NCBI GenBank assembly: GCA_024509875.1 | Contig: JAMPIV010018971.1 | Span: 318,501-382,500 of the forward strand | DNA length: 64,000 bases | Direction of reading: 5' to 3' | Source of the DNA: Oreohelix idahoensis | Lineage: Eukaryota; Mollusca; Gastropoda; Stylommatophora; Oreohelicidae | Shown: piece by piece, positions 12,661-24,803 of the stretch | Numbering within the stretch: the stretch's first letter is position 1 | Layout: each line of letters opens with the position of its first letter | Notes under the pieces: generated by a model | The model's database searches: none | What the model saw: the letters and a program-made list of their open reading frames with translations, nothing else | Told to the model about the DNA's origin: nothing | Position numbers and translations under genes: made by a program

Positions 12661-13561
12661 TATGACACGCCCACTCTGCCATCTTTACAACACACGAACA
12701 CAAACGGGCAGTTATACATCTGGAGCGAATAGAACGTTACATCTCTACATCTCCAGCCTTAAACAGACAGTAAACAGACTTTTACAGAAACAGAACTCTT
12801 TCCATAATTCACTAGAAAACACTGTGCAGTGGAAAGCATTTGCATTCTCTTCTTCTTGTCCTTATTTCGAATAGGTCTCTTTTCTTTCTTAACGAGCCAA
12901 TTTCTGGGGACTTTCTTCATAATATTTCATAGGCTATTTCCGGCGAAAACTACCATTGTAGCTGCCCCAATATACACCATACGACAACAACCACACAGAA
13001 AAAATGTACATTTAGAGTCAAAGGTACACTTGCAAGAATTGCCAGAAAGACTTTCATAGAAACAATCCATATCAGAGATCATTTGACAATTATATCTTGC
13101 GCATTCGCGTATGAAAATTGCAATTGGCGCTACTAAATATATTTTCTCCGACTGCCCGCCTGTCTGTCGGAAGGAACAATTCAAGAACTACTGGACCGCT
13201 TGTATTTCAGACTTTGGCAAAACTTTAGTGCTCGATTTCAAATTTACTTCATCTAAATCAGCTAAGGTTTAAAAGTAAATTACTTGAGCACAACGGCTTC
13301 AATATCGAGGCCGTATCAGTTCAAAGTTGGTGCAGTAGTTTCTTTTCTTTTTGTTTTTTTTAATACCGTTTTACGCAAGCTATATTAAGCAATTATTTCA
13401 TGCAACAAAGTGTCTAAACCATATGCGTGCCACTGTGTGCGTTCTCATTATAATGTTTAACCTTTACTATGTGTTAAATACTGTCATGGTATGACTATTT
13501 GTGGAGTCAGATGCTGAAAATGAAATGTCTTCATTACAAATTGTCACGAAAAACCTTCATT

Positions 13562-13563
<2 letters not shown>
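12661..13563. other. No recognisable gene
   Basis: Short reading frames only. A ~38-base block at 13,119-13,157 recurs near 18,594-18,632 with one mismatch. Confidence 0.5.
13119..13157 (+). repeat. Short dispersed block shared with 18,594-18,632
   Basis: CAATTGGCGCTACTAAATA and ATTTTCTCCGACTGCC occur in the same order at both places with one T/C difference between them. Flanks differ, so the block may be the conserved core of an older repeat. Confidence 0.6.
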
Positions 13564-13616
<53 letters not shown>

Positions 13617-13623
13617 CGGGGGG
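13564..13623 (+). repeat. Poly-G tract of 53 uninterrupted G
   Basis: G at every position from 13,564 to 13,616, then one C and six more G. It is potentially G-quadruplex forming. The length could partly be a sequencing or assembly artefact. Confidence 0.9.
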
Positions 13624-15231
13624 AAATAAGAAGTATTATCTACCATTCCTTGTGCGTGTTAATTCTTGCAGTAGTTATTGTTTACGCTTTGATAATTACG
13701 GTTTTCATATGATATCTTGTCCAACTTCGTCTATCCCTTACTATTACTATCACCTGAGCGCTAGACCTGTTTTGAAACAGTATTGACTTCTGTTTGTGCA
13801 GAGCGAAGTTGTTTATTTACGTTACGTAACATTTCCTGGCCCAGCGGTAAGGTGTCTGAAGTAAAACGGGTTAAATTTGCCGTATCGAAACTTAGCATGG
13901 CGGTCGACAAGGATGGCAAAAGATAAGCTGGGATTACCTTTACACAAGATGGCATAAGGTGAAAACCTAGACGCTTTGTCGGCGAAGGCAGTGAACAAAC
14001 GTTTGATATGAGAACACGGGTTGCAGATAATTGCCACTCATCATGTCGTCTCATTGTTACATTATGCATGACAATCTGCTGAATATTAAGACACGGACAG
14101 TGATGTAATACTTCCGGCAGATGGACTTTGTTGTGATAATCAACTTCGAGAAAATAAGATCTTGGAAGATATTACGAGTTATAGATCTATGAAGTAATGA
14201 GTTTGTAAACATGAAAAATATCCACGGATGTAGCAAGACCTTATATGGTTATAGAGTTTGAAAACCACACGTAAAGGGCAATATCTTATGTTTTCATACA
14301 GTAATGTTCAACATTAGAGGTGGGAAGTGGGGAAATAGACCCCTACCAAAAAAATCTGACACTTATTTGCAATTGGTTTGGCATTTGAGATGCTAAGATA
14401 GACTACTCCTGATTTGACTTCTGCTCAAAGTAGCACCCTTCTTTCTCTCTTTCATCGTCATATTATTTGGGTGCACTTTTCATAACTGTCGTTCTCTCAA
14501 TCATCGTCCTATTATTCGTCATTTCTTATGCCCTACATTTTGTGCTCTGAAGCCGCTCCTAGACTTGTTTACGTTTCACCAGGTGAACTGTATTATTATC
14601 AAGGGTAATTAGAACGGTCAACGGTTAATACGTTTATCAATTTAGGCATCTAGCCACTTTTGATTGAGACGATCTGTGTTACCCAATGTGGTAGCGCACG
14701 ATCGATGAAAAGAATGCCATATTGTCTGTCTGAGAGATCCGTCTGGTGGATGCTCGAGAACACAGGTGATGACTAGATAATCGCTTCCGCTGGCCCGTCT
14801 TGGTATCAATATTACCGATAATCTATATTGGGAGATCATGGTGGGGCAGGAATGAGTTCACAGATTTAGTTTGTGAGTTTGCATAAAGATGCAAGCGGAA
14901 GTATTACAGCCTTATTAGAAAGAGGTCACGCATTGCAATTTTAAAATGCAATATTTTAAAACACGCGGGGGATATTATGATTTAACACCCCGACCAATTT
15001 AATTCTAAAGAGCTTACCATTGGCTTATTTTGAGAGCCGGAATAGAATTCGACTTCCATTGGCAAACTCGTCGGAAGTACAATCTAGGATTCGAACTGAG
15101 AATTGGAAATATAATCTAGCGAAATCTGAGTCACAGAACAGACTGCATTGCCACGCCAATCTAGCAATTCACCAGAGCCAGAAAGAGAAGGATCGGACAA
15201 AGGATTCCAAAATTTTAAGTGACAGATAAGA
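13624..15231. other. No recognisable gene or repeat family
   Basis: Unique-looking AT-rich sequence. The 65-102 codon reading frames here have no recognisable motif and biased composition. Confidence 0.5.
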
Positions 15232-15382
15232 GTATTTGGACAACTTTAAAACTTAAAAGTAAACCTGCATTTTTAAATACGAAGACTGGAAACTAAAAAG
15301 GACCAGGATCGAAGTATTTGGGCAACTTTAAAACTTAAAAAGTAAACCCGCATTTATAAATACAAAGACTGGAGAGCTAAGG
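15232..15382 (+). repeat. 82-bp tandem duplication, two copies
   Basis: GTATTTGG(A/G)CAACTTTAAAACTTAAAA begins at 15,232 and again at 15,314. The rest of the unit (AGTAAAC, GCATTT, AAATAC, AAGACTGGA) is conserved with a few substitutions. Confidence 0.85.
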
Positions 15383-16421
15383 AATCAGATCACCCGTCAT
15401 AAGAGGCATACTAAAATTTCCAAGACCCAGAGATTCGAAAGCATCAACGTGCTGTGTTCATTCAAACTGTGGCAGGAGATTGTGTTTGGGGAAAGTGTAA
15501 ACATTTATTTTACAAATGTGAATTTGACATGTTTTTTCTTGCCAAATGGTTATATATGAGGCTGGCAACCTCAACATATGAAAATAGTATGTTCATACAC
15601 CACTACAGCAAGCGCTGGTGTTTGTTTGATGCTAATTCGCTCAGAAACGCGAAAGCAGCAGCAACCCCAGAATCCGAATGGAGCAGTGATGAGTGATGAT
15701 TACATCCCATGTACATCAAGTGTATAGTATCATTTTGTGAGATATATGTACTTTGTTAATGTAATTCAGGCAAATCATTGCATTCACGCTGTCCAAGCAC
15801 ACATTTTCCCAGTTTAATACCCAAAAGAATATTGGTAATTTCTAATCATCTCCCCCGAGTTACGCTGTGTATACTCAAGAATATAATTATTCAGAGAGGC
15901 TAACATTGGTGGGTGGACAGCGAGACAATGCGCCTGTTAATCTCAAACAAGTGTACTTAGCAGGGGCATTTGTTCTTTTATTTTTGTCTAAAGTTCGTGG
16001 AACGAAGCTATCAGACAGTCCGTGGAACGAAGCTGCAAGACTAAAGTTTTGACGTACTTGTTGTGAAGTAAAAGCAGGGAATCAACACTAACCGCCTAAA
16101 TTGTACGAGTTGTGTGAAGAAATACTCTCATCACAGAAGAATTGACGAAACCACGGCTGCAGGACTCACTTAGACCAGTTACATTTTTTTGTACAAGGAA
16201 ACAGCAAAAGGACAACATTTTTTTAAAAAAAATATCAATCCTCAAACCAAAGTCTCAGTGAAGACAATTTTAATTATACCTAAAATTCACCATCATTTCA
16301 TCGTTATTTTAACCTGTTAAAACTAATTGATTATTAAATTTGTTAAATGTCATTTTAAAACTAAACAATCATTGTTTATTCAGTTATTATCAGTCTGAAA
16401 GCAAACGTATGAGCAAGACTC

Positions 16422-16424
<3 letters not shown>
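15383..16424. other. No recognisable gene; possible repeat B remnant
   Basis: 15,552-15,700 carries GGCTGGCAACCTCA and CACCACTACAGCAAGC, which resembles the start of repeat B at 19,200 and 29,368. The rest is unassigned. Confidence 0.35.

Positions 16425-16514
<90 letters not shown>
16425..16514. repeat. (TA)n microsatellite
   Basis: About 45 uninterrupted TA units directly adjoining the tail of SINE-2. Confidence 0.97.
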
Positions 16515-16517
<3 letters not shown>

Positions 16518-16803
16518 GTAAAGGATCCCGTTACACGCCCATTGAGGCATATTGGGAATATGGTGTTAGGCCCATATTTTCTTGACCGTCGGCACCCTAG
16601 GGGTGATGGGTCATCATCACGCCGTTCGCCTTAACCTTCCCAGAGTTGCTCTGGTACCCATTTGGGGGCTGGGTCGACCCAGGAGCCGTTTGTGGCCTTA
16701 AAAAAATCCCACCTCATCTGAGAATTGAACCATAGACCACTGCGCTAGGAAGCCAGTGCACTAACCACTATGCGTGCACTAACAACTATGCTACCGCGGC
16801 TCC
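16515..16803 (-). mobile_element. SINE-2, tRNA-derived, near full length
   Basis: Read on the minus strand it starts GGAGCCGCGGTAGCATAGT and has a tRNA-like head with A-box-like TAGTGGTTAGTG and a B-box-like TGGTTCAATTCTC. A unique body follows, with CCTGGGTCGACCCAGCCCCC and AAATGGGTACC, ending TTTACCTTTATATA into the TA microsatellite. An 18-base piece of the A-box region (GCATAGT(T/G)GTTAGTGCAC) is present twice in tandem. The 3' half of the same SINE recurs at 27,483-27,590. It would be transcribed by RNA polymerase III and depends on a LINE partner, inferred from the class. Confidence 0.7.
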
Positions 16804-17118
16804 AATATATATATTTCTTGACATATATTTACATATTTAGAGCTAACTCTTAGAAAATAATTTCGCTGGATTTACAACAGCTGGGGGCTTGAAGTTAACA
16901 ATTGCCCTGCCAATGCAGCATTGTTCTTGACTTCGGAAATATCTTATGGAAACGCCCTTAAGAAAGAAGCATCATTATCCTTCTATCTACAACTCTGCCA
17001 AGAGTAATCTTGTGCGAAGGTAGACACCTTTGAAGGCCCATATTAGAAAATCTTGAGTTTTGGCCACTGTTGGACCACTATTGCAAAGATAAGGGGAGGC
17101 AATCCGTGACAATAATAA
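16804..17118 (-). mobile_element. LTR-A fragment (first ~315 bases), inverted
   Basis: The reverse complement starts TGTCACGGATTGCCTCCCC and follows LTR-A (CAAGATTTTCTAATATGG, CTACCTTCGCACAAGATTAC) for about 300 bases. The SINE-2/TA block interrupts it at about the place where the 36.5 kb copy carries its own TA array. Confidence 0.7.
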
Positions 17119-17158
17119 TAATAATAATAATATGAAGAAGAAGAAGATGAAGAAGAAT
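17111..17158 (+). repeat. (AAT)n and (AAG)n simple repeat
   Basis: About eight AAT units followed by several AAG units, directly after the inverted LTR-A end. Confidence 0.9.
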
Positions 17159-18422
17159 GCGCCTTAACAAACCCGACTAGTGCTGAACGGGACGCACCTC
17201 GCAAAAACGAGGCACAATTTTATTTTATTTTTTTCAACTTATTATTTGACTGTTACTGTAGTTTCAAAAAAAAAAAAGCTCGTATTTTGAACGAGTGGGT
17301 GTTACTCAAATGTTACAAACTACATGCTCATATTTAAAATGTAGATGTGTCCGTCAGGGGTATATTCTCCTTTAATTTTAAGTATTGGATATAATGAAAC
17401 CTTTGAAAGTGAGTACAAAATTCTAGCAAGTGAGAAAATGTTGTAAAGTCTGAGACTTAGAGAAGATAATTACTAACAGGGAAATAATAAACTGAGAAGA
17501 TTGATTATAAGAGGGATTAGATTTGCAAAGTTAATTAATACAAGGACCTAATACATTAATGACAATTCCTAATGGAAACAGTGAGCTAATAAATTGAGAA
17601 ATCTGATTAAAGCTGAGACCTAGTGAACTGAGAAAATTATCGACGGTACTTAATTGTGTATCAAAGGCATGTTAAGAGATGGTGAAGCGAGGCATGTGCT
17701 CAGTGTGTAGTTTATCTTGATTGTTAGAGTTTGTTTACGATATGTGAGTGAGATTTTAGTGAGATAGTTTCAGATGTTACTACATGAAATGGGTGAGCCA
17801 TTGAATGAACGTAGTTACAGTTGCAGAATAGTTTCCCCGTGTGACTGTGTGACCAGTGTACGATCTTGTGAAACAAAGGAGAACCGACGCTTACCTAGAC
17901 ATGAGTCCGAAGTTTTGGAAATTGCGTCAAAGGCTCCTCACTGAGAAGACAGTCACGGAGAGAGGTTGGAAGACTTCGTCTGGTCAGCTCGGTGTGTCTC
18001 AATTTGTCTTCCGATGCTTGAATGTTGTGAGGTTGCTGTTATTGAATAGGAACGTGAGTGATGTTAATGCCTGAAAACAGCTAATGTTCTTACAAGGTGC
18101 GCTGTATTTGACCCAAAGTGTTTTTTTTTTTTTTAAAATAAGTTTGATCGCGTTTGGTATCGGGCGCCAGTCAGGTTCGCTGCTAGGCTGTAGCAGTGAC
18201 GGTGTTTGTTTTTATCTTTCATTGCTCATGATTAGATGAACTGACAGTATTTGAGCTGAATTAAGTGTCTCGCATTGTGATTCGGATGTTATGTATTTTC
18301 ATTACAATGTTTAGACGTAGTATCCTACATACTTCAATGTTATTTTACGCTAATATATTTTTTGAAGCGGAAGCTGTCCCTAGACATTAAGTGTAGTGAT
18401 ACTAGTTGTTGGAGCAATTAAT
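17159..18422. other. No recognisable gene
   Basis: AT-rich with a poly-T at 18,120-18,134. No coding or repeat family recognised. Confidence 0.5.
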
Positions 18423-18425
18423 GCC

Positions 18426-18460
<35 letters not shown>
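18423..18460 (+). repeat. (CT)n microsatellite
   Basis: CCCTCTCTCC followed by about 14 CT units. Confidence 0.95.
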
Positions 18461-18464
<4 letters not shown>

Positions 18465-19828
18465 CCTTGTGACATCATCATCGTCACCGATTATGTCCCA
18501 ATGACGCATATGTCTTTAACAAACGTATCCTGTCTCGTGCCATCAGCTCATTGTCGTCCGTGACTCCTTCATGTCTGTCTCCAGTTCTCTTCTCCAATTG
18601 GCGCTACTAAATACATTTTCTCCGACTGCCTCTCTTACTCTGGCGATTCCTGAACAAGGACTTGCTGGTGATGCCATTGTGATATGTAAAGTGATAAAAT
18701 TACTGACAGTACACAACTATTTTAGCTGAGAATATTAACGTTACCATATGAGTAGTAAACATGAGATGAAAAGGATTTATGGTCGTGATAAGTGACAAAC
18801 ACAAAATACCGAGACCACAGTCCTCAAAAAACTTGGAATTCACTTTCTGCATTGGATAGACACATGGTGGTAATGATCATGTTACAATTGGGACATAATG
18901 TAGGATAATTATTACAAATATATAAAACGTGTGGAATTTTAAAAGAACTTGCCAACTCTCTATATTGGAAAATAAATACTGTTCTGGACCTCAGCTTAAT
19001 CTCATCAAAAGAAGGACATCAAATGAAGATTTATCTACAGAGAAAATGGTGAGTAAACAATTATGAAATAATTAAGCTTTACGGTAAACGGGGTCCTGTT
19101 TAGTTCAGTTGGGGAGAGGGAGGTTCTACAGAGACAAAGAAAGAAAATGAGTTCTGCAGACTCCGGTATCTCGTACAAGGCGACTGATCACTGGTTGTGA
19201 ATGGGACTGGCAACCTCATCATGTACAAACATTGTCACAGAGACCACCACTGCTAGGGCATGTGTATGCTTGGTTCAGGCTTCGTGCGAGGAGACCACTA
19301 CAGTGGTGGCTCCATACTCCGTAAGGAGCGCAAAGTAAAATGATGATGATGACTGTGGACAATTCAGGTTACATTGATTTTGTCTGTAAGAATAAAAAAT
19401 ATAAAAACAATCTTAGACAGGTAACTTGACATCTGCTATTAAGCTGACTTTTGGTGTGTTCGAAAAAGATGAAAAAGAAGCAGACGGGTAAGTGAACAAA
19501 GATACAGTCTGTTCACACTTCATTCATAGAAAACATGTACAGATGTACACGGTGAATATGCAGAAACCACCGTATTTATAATAGTAATAATAGTAGTAAT
19601 ACTAATAATAATCATAGCCCCTTCAGTCATAACTGACTATGGGATTGCGCCCCCGAGGTGACAGCCCTCAGCTGCTTATTTTCCTGGTGTTCTTTCCGAC
19701 GTTTCCTCCTCTCTTCTGCTTGCCGTGAGAGCTTCTTTTCACCCAATCTGAGGTGGTGCCAAAGAGAGCATCGCCACTTGGTGCAATCAGCAGCTTCCTC
19801 CTACGAGGTTGCTGGATTTATGTTCAGT
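18461..19828. other. No gene; repeat B copy inside
   Basis: 19,200-19,350 matches 29,368-29,525: GGCAACCTCATCATGTA, a variable centre, GTGGTGGCTCCATACTCC, AAGGAGCGCAAAGTAAAATGATGATGATG. This is repeat B, a SINE-like family with a GAT-rich tail. 18,594-18,632 repeats 13,119-13,157. The remainder has no recognisable gene. Confidence 0.45.
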
Positions 19829-20311
19829 GTTGTGATCCAACTGATCCCATCTCATTGTAACATCACCGGCAATGAAGAGGCTGACAGATAGGCAAAGGAA
19901 GGTGGAGATCTACCTCAGACTGATGTTAGCGTAACTTTCGAGGAGGGAAAGAATTTTATCAGAATCAGATACAGAAACAAATGGGATACAGACCATCCAG
20001 GTCACACACACAATGATGCATACTACCAGCTCAACAGAAGAGAACAAGTGGTAATCTTCAGACTCGGCACTGGCCACAAGAGGTTGAGATACCATCTATT
20101 CAACAAGATAAAGATAGGAACTACCGATCAGTGTAACTGTGGCACTGATAAAATGACAGCTCAACATCTGCTTCAAAGTTGCCCGACATATGCGGAGCAG
20201 AGAAAGCGTATATGGCCGATACCAGTACCATTCGTGGAAACGCTATACGGAGATTCAAATAGCCTCAAACTGACTACTGTTTTCTTTGCAAGCGATCAAG
20301 TGGACATCTGA
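19829..20311 (+). pseudogene. LINE RNase H / C-terminal zinc-knuckle fragment
   Basis: 5'-truncated remnant of a non-LTR retrotransposon. It encodes the end of an RNase H-like domain (PSHCNITGNEEADR, the GN.EAD signature) followed by a C-terminal domain (YYQLNRREQVVIF, RLRYHLF, CNCGTDKMTAQHLLQSCPTY) with a Cys-Cys-His-Cys pattern that probably binds zinc. The frame has a TAG at 19,889-19,891 directly after EADR, so it cannot make protein. The same domain occurs at 35,285-35,897 (minus) and 27,118-27,415. A conserved 3' tail follows to about 20,400, including GAACGAACGAAC. The clade is Jockey/CR1-like by this domain layout, inferred rather than proven. Confidence 0.8.
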
Positions 20312-20601
20312 GAGTGTACGAAGACGACTGAACGAACGAACAAACTGTATTTTCAAATGGTTGAAAATTGGGCACCCAGGCCCGTCCGACATTCGGCCCT
20401 TCCCTTCCTCGTATTGAAGAAGAAAAATAAGAATTGCCCTCATGTCTCTCTAGCACACATCTTTAAACCTCAATTGCAGAATATCTGTTCTTTAGCCAAC
20501 AATATTTATAGAAAACATAAGATAATGAAAGGAGACTCTGGCGATGGATATAACTCGTATAGAGGAAACATGTTGATAGCATTAAAAGACAACCCTTATT
20601 C
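20312..20601. other. LINE 3' tail and unassigned flank
   Basis: 20,312-20,420 is LINE 3' tail, as at 8,385-8,470. The rest is unassigned and ends in AGACAACCCTTATTC (20,587-20,601), which reappears at 27,416-27,430. Confidence 0.5.
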
Positions 20602-20933
20602 CTATCACTGTGACGATATTGCCTCCCCTGCATTGCAGTAGTTGTCCAGCAGTGGCCAAAACTCAAGAGTATCTAATATGGGCTTCAAAGGTGTCTACCT
20701 TCGCACAAGATTACTCTTGGCAGATATGTAGATAGAAAGTTAATGACGCTTCTACCGCAAAGGTGATTTCAAAAGATATTCAGATAAGCGAAACCAATGC
20801 TGCATTTGGCTGAGCACGGTAATTCGAGAATCTGCCGACAACTTTTGTCAAGGATTAAGCAATAGTTTATATTAGGTCGTTTAATCCCTGTCGTGTACGA
20901 TTTTTCAGATAGGTAATATATGTTTATAGCCCT

Positions 20934-23900
20934 GTCTGAGCAGAGGTAATAGTGAGGACAATGTGAAAGTAAGGGGTAAGACATAGTTTTATCACGAGGT
21001 GATCGTGTAAGAGAAAGGACAGTCTCTGGATAGAACAATTTATTTAATCCAGCCTATCTGGACGACGATATTTAATTCAGACGCACTTTCTCTCCTTGTA
21101 CGAAATACAAGTTACACTACACTCAAATGCTCATAATTCTGTGACAAATACGCACGAACGTGAAAACAAACTATGAATAACATATAATGGATAGGGGTTG
21201 ACCGACACGATAACTAAAGGTTTAATAAAGTTTATTATCAATAGAAGATCACAACAATAAGCATATACGTTACTAGATCATGGTTTACAGACAAAATTGC
21301 AAAAGAAGAAATTAATCAAATAGGTTCTCTCCCTCTGGTAAAGGAAAAGAAAAGACGATCCCAACAGAGGGTAATTAACCCAAAAGATCAAAAGTTAACA
21401 ATAGGTTATGAGATAGTCAGTCTGGGAAAAGAATAGGTTCCTAATTTAATCTATCCCGTGACTACTCAGACTAGTGAGATAAAAAAAAAGAAAGAAGAAA
21501 CCACAAAAGTATATGATGTTAACAAAAGACATAAGTTTCTTTCTCCGTTCATTCAATTCACACCCATTCAGTGGCCACTTTCAGATTTTTGCTTACCCCA
21601 GTAGTTGTCGCAGGCATTCCAAGGAAATACACAAATAAGTAAGAAGACTATTTAATGTCAAATTTAAGTTTTGCCAAATCCAGCCTCAGACTCGCGTAGT
21701 TTCTGACTGTGATGAAAGTACTGAGATTCTGTCTTTCAAATGGACCATGTCTTTTTCTCCTTGCAATTTGTTTACTATTTTTAGGAGGGATTACAGGAAA
21801 TCCTTCTCCATGTTTCTTCTCCTTCTATTATTTACGTTTTTTTCAAGATGAGATCACGAGGGAGTTTGATCTCATCTGCTTTATGGTTCTTCTTTCTGTG
21901 TTTAGAATGGGGGTGTAGGGAATTAGACAGTATTTTTCTAGAAGAAAGATTATAGAGGCTAGATCAGGATTTGCACCAGTGTCCTTTTTTAAAGATATTG
22001 CGTGGCCATATACGCATTTTTCGGGAGTTAAATTATTTGCGGCCATTTTTGCTTCATTTCCGCAGTATAGGGCTAGGACTAATTCCCGGTTCTTTGTCTA
22101 GCAGAAACTGGTTGCATCAGCGTGATCTAAGGTTCTGATTGGCTGAGAACTAACTGCAGTTGAAATGCAGAGCTGCCATTGGCTTTAGAACCACGCCGCG
22201 CATATGACGTCATGAAGTCGGCGCGTGGGGGTCTTGATTATAAAAGGCCTATATTTCATAGCCTCTTTCTCTTTTAATGAAAAATTGCCAAAGCCGGGTG
22301 CCAGAAGCATATTGTCGATTGCCTTCAGTTGGACATTCGAGATTTGGTAAGCATGAATTTTTGCGTGAGGACTTTATTTAATTTTTCTAGTCCTAGCCGA
22401 TCATTTAAGTTTCTTTGGGCAGTTTAGTTTAATTTAATTCTTAACTCCAGAGCCATCAATTCGATCTGAGTGATAGACATGAGAAACTAGGTCCATTTAA
22501 TTCCTTGTTGAAAGAATAGCGGCATGGTTTAAAAGTTGAGATATCACCGCTTTGTATTATTGCAAAGTCGGTCGGGAGAGAAACTCGCATCTGCGAATCA
22601 TATGTATTTACAGAATAGTCGGGAGCGTGTGTAATGTGTATTTTTATTTGTGATTTTTAGTGAGAGTATTGATGCTCGCTATTTATATAGTTACGCATAT
22701 ATCTGTGGACGGAAGTGATAGAGGTATTAATTGGAGCACATGTGTGCTATCAGTAATGAATGTATGCAGGAGCGCGTGGTTGAAAAACTGCGGCACCACG
22801 TGGCTGAACTACGGGGTTTTCAATTTGATAATCGGGGGTTATGTATAACTTTTGACGGCAGGTAGATGCTAGCGTAAACAGGATTATATGTTATTGATTG
22901 TGCATTATTGTTCTGTGAATTCAGAAGATGGGAGAAGTAATTTTAAAGGGAATTATTTTGTATTACATTTTGAATGTGATTACTATTATTGACGGGAATT
23001 TTAGGAATTCCTAGAGAAGGCTAGTTTTAGTTGTGTTAAACATTACGGCATTAGTGTCAGCGTAAGAAGTAGGCCACAGTACGTCTGCCCAGACGGGCCA
23101 TTGAAAATATTGTTGTTGCTCGGAGAAAATACGGTTTCCCAGCCAGGGGAAGACATTTTCCAGCGAATAGGATTTTTGTGGATAAATCCTGAGCTCTGAC
23201 GCTCGTTACACACGCAGATTTGGCAGGCTGCCAGCGTTGTGGTAATTTTGTGTTCGTTTCTTCACGGCCATAATAAAGCCGACGGCCCAGTTATAGGTAC
23301 TCGGGCAGGTAATTTCAGAGTGGTAGAAGTCAGCTACAGTTCCAGTCCAGAATCCAGTGGGGTTCTGTTAAACCTCAGTCATCAATTCCAGAGTTAGTGG
23401 AGAGAGAGAGGGTAAACATTCTCTCTACTGAAGTCAGCACAGATAGGCAGAACTGTTAGTTTTGGTGAATCATAGCAGAGGACAGCTGCTGAAGTTTAGA
23501 GGTGCAGTTAGTTGTGTTCAGGAGATTCCAGGATAGGCTGTGTAGAACCGAAGTCTGTGCAGAGATTGTGTAGTCACTTCGCAGTCGTTCCAGCTATCAG
23601 TGGACTTAGAGTTAGAGTTAGAATTTAGAACAGCTAGTTTGGAGTGTAGGCGACATCAAGTGCAGTGTAGTTCATTTCAGTTAACCTTACCTTCTTTCTC
23701 CATACAGGTTGCAATTGTGGGAGAAGGGTTGGGGTTGATGCATTTTTAACTGTGCTTGATTTTGTTTCAGGTGTGCATCCTCGCACTTCATGTATTTTGA
23801 CATGTATATGAGTTTGTGTATAGGTGTATAATAAACTTGTATAAATTGTAGCTGGCATCAGTCATTTCCTTTAGTACAGTAGCTATATGTTGTCTGTACC

Positions 23901-24803
23901 TTGGTGTTTGTGAATCTTAATTGAACCTTATCCCCATAGGGTAGTTAGAGGTGGTTCGAGGCCATAGCAATTTAAACGTCCGAAGTGGCGAGGAAAGAAT
24001 CAACCTCGGTTCTCAACCTCGGAGCCAATGGTCTCAACTTTCACATTTTTGCACTATATTTCTATCTGAATCTATCATTTCAGTCTTTCTTCTTACTATT
24101 GTCTTGTCACTATATGTAGACAGTCTCTAGTCCTAAATCCATTTCGTGACACTGACTGCAAATTTCACGGGGGTCGCTAGAGTCGGTGATTTAATTTGTC
24201 CTGGATACAATAAGTTATCTATGCCTTCAGTTGGTTGGAGTAAGGTTCATGCGTAGTGATCACCGACGTAGGATGAATAGAACATATATAGTTCCTATGT
24301 TATTTAGCCTCAGGTGGCTGAGACGCTAGGTTAAGTTACACAAATGGTGCTGACAATATATTTCGCCACAGCTGGCTGATGAGATTGATATAAGTAAATC
24401 TGGTAATAGTTCTGGTCCAGTTAATATTACAATTTAATGGTTCTATTCTGGTTTCTCTCATGAAAATGAGGAAAATTGGACCACACAGGTCACAGCAAGA
24501 AGCTCATCAATATTAAATATCCCTGGATGCTTATAATGTTATAAGTTCGTATGATCATAAGTTCATATAGCCATAAAAAGCCGCTAGTACTCAGGTTGAT
24601 CAGCCTAGATTTTAGGAAAGAAATGGATAGAAGTAAATAATATATACGTCAGTAGACAATCAGTCAATTTAAAAATCTCTTATGGGAAACACTCCACAAA
24701 AATCTAATAATTTTCATTCTGTACGAGGAATCTAAGATATCGAGCTAGTGAATTTCAGATAGATTTCTGAACAACTGGTCGTGCACTATTTCCATCTGTG
24801 ACA
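20934..24803. mobile_element. ~3.9 kb insert of unknown class within LTR-A
   Basis: LTR-A similarity stops near 20,940 and resumes at 24,804. The insert can be read as TGTCTGAG...CTGTGACA, with LTR-like TG/CA ends. Its right end resembles the ends of the LTRs at 1,735 and 61,990, but the interior does not align with them. No reading frame of note is present. It contains the promoter-like cluster at 22,138-22,350, AATAAA at 23,830-23,835 with GT-rich sequence after it, and possible splice sites. It may be a very long LTR or an unrelated element. The left boundary is uncertain by tens of bases and no clean TSD is visible. Confidence 0.4.
22138..22350 (+). promoter_or_regulatory. RNA polymerase II promoter-like cluster with splice donor
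   Basis: In order on the plus strand: ATTGG (22,138-22,142) and CCATTGG (22,176-22,182), both inverted CCAAT boxes; a perfect CRE palindrome TGACGTCA (22,205-22,212); TATAAAAGG (22,239-22,247); and, ~25-35 bases further, a pyrimidine tract CTCTTTCTCTTTT (22,263-22,275) where initiation is expected. A strong donor TTTG|GTAAGC follows at 22,346/22,347. An acceptor-like tract with CATACAG|G ends at 23,707, and AATAAA lies at 23,830. Spacing is textbook for a TATA promoter. The product would be noncoding, since no frame follows. Function is inferred. Confidence 0.5.
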
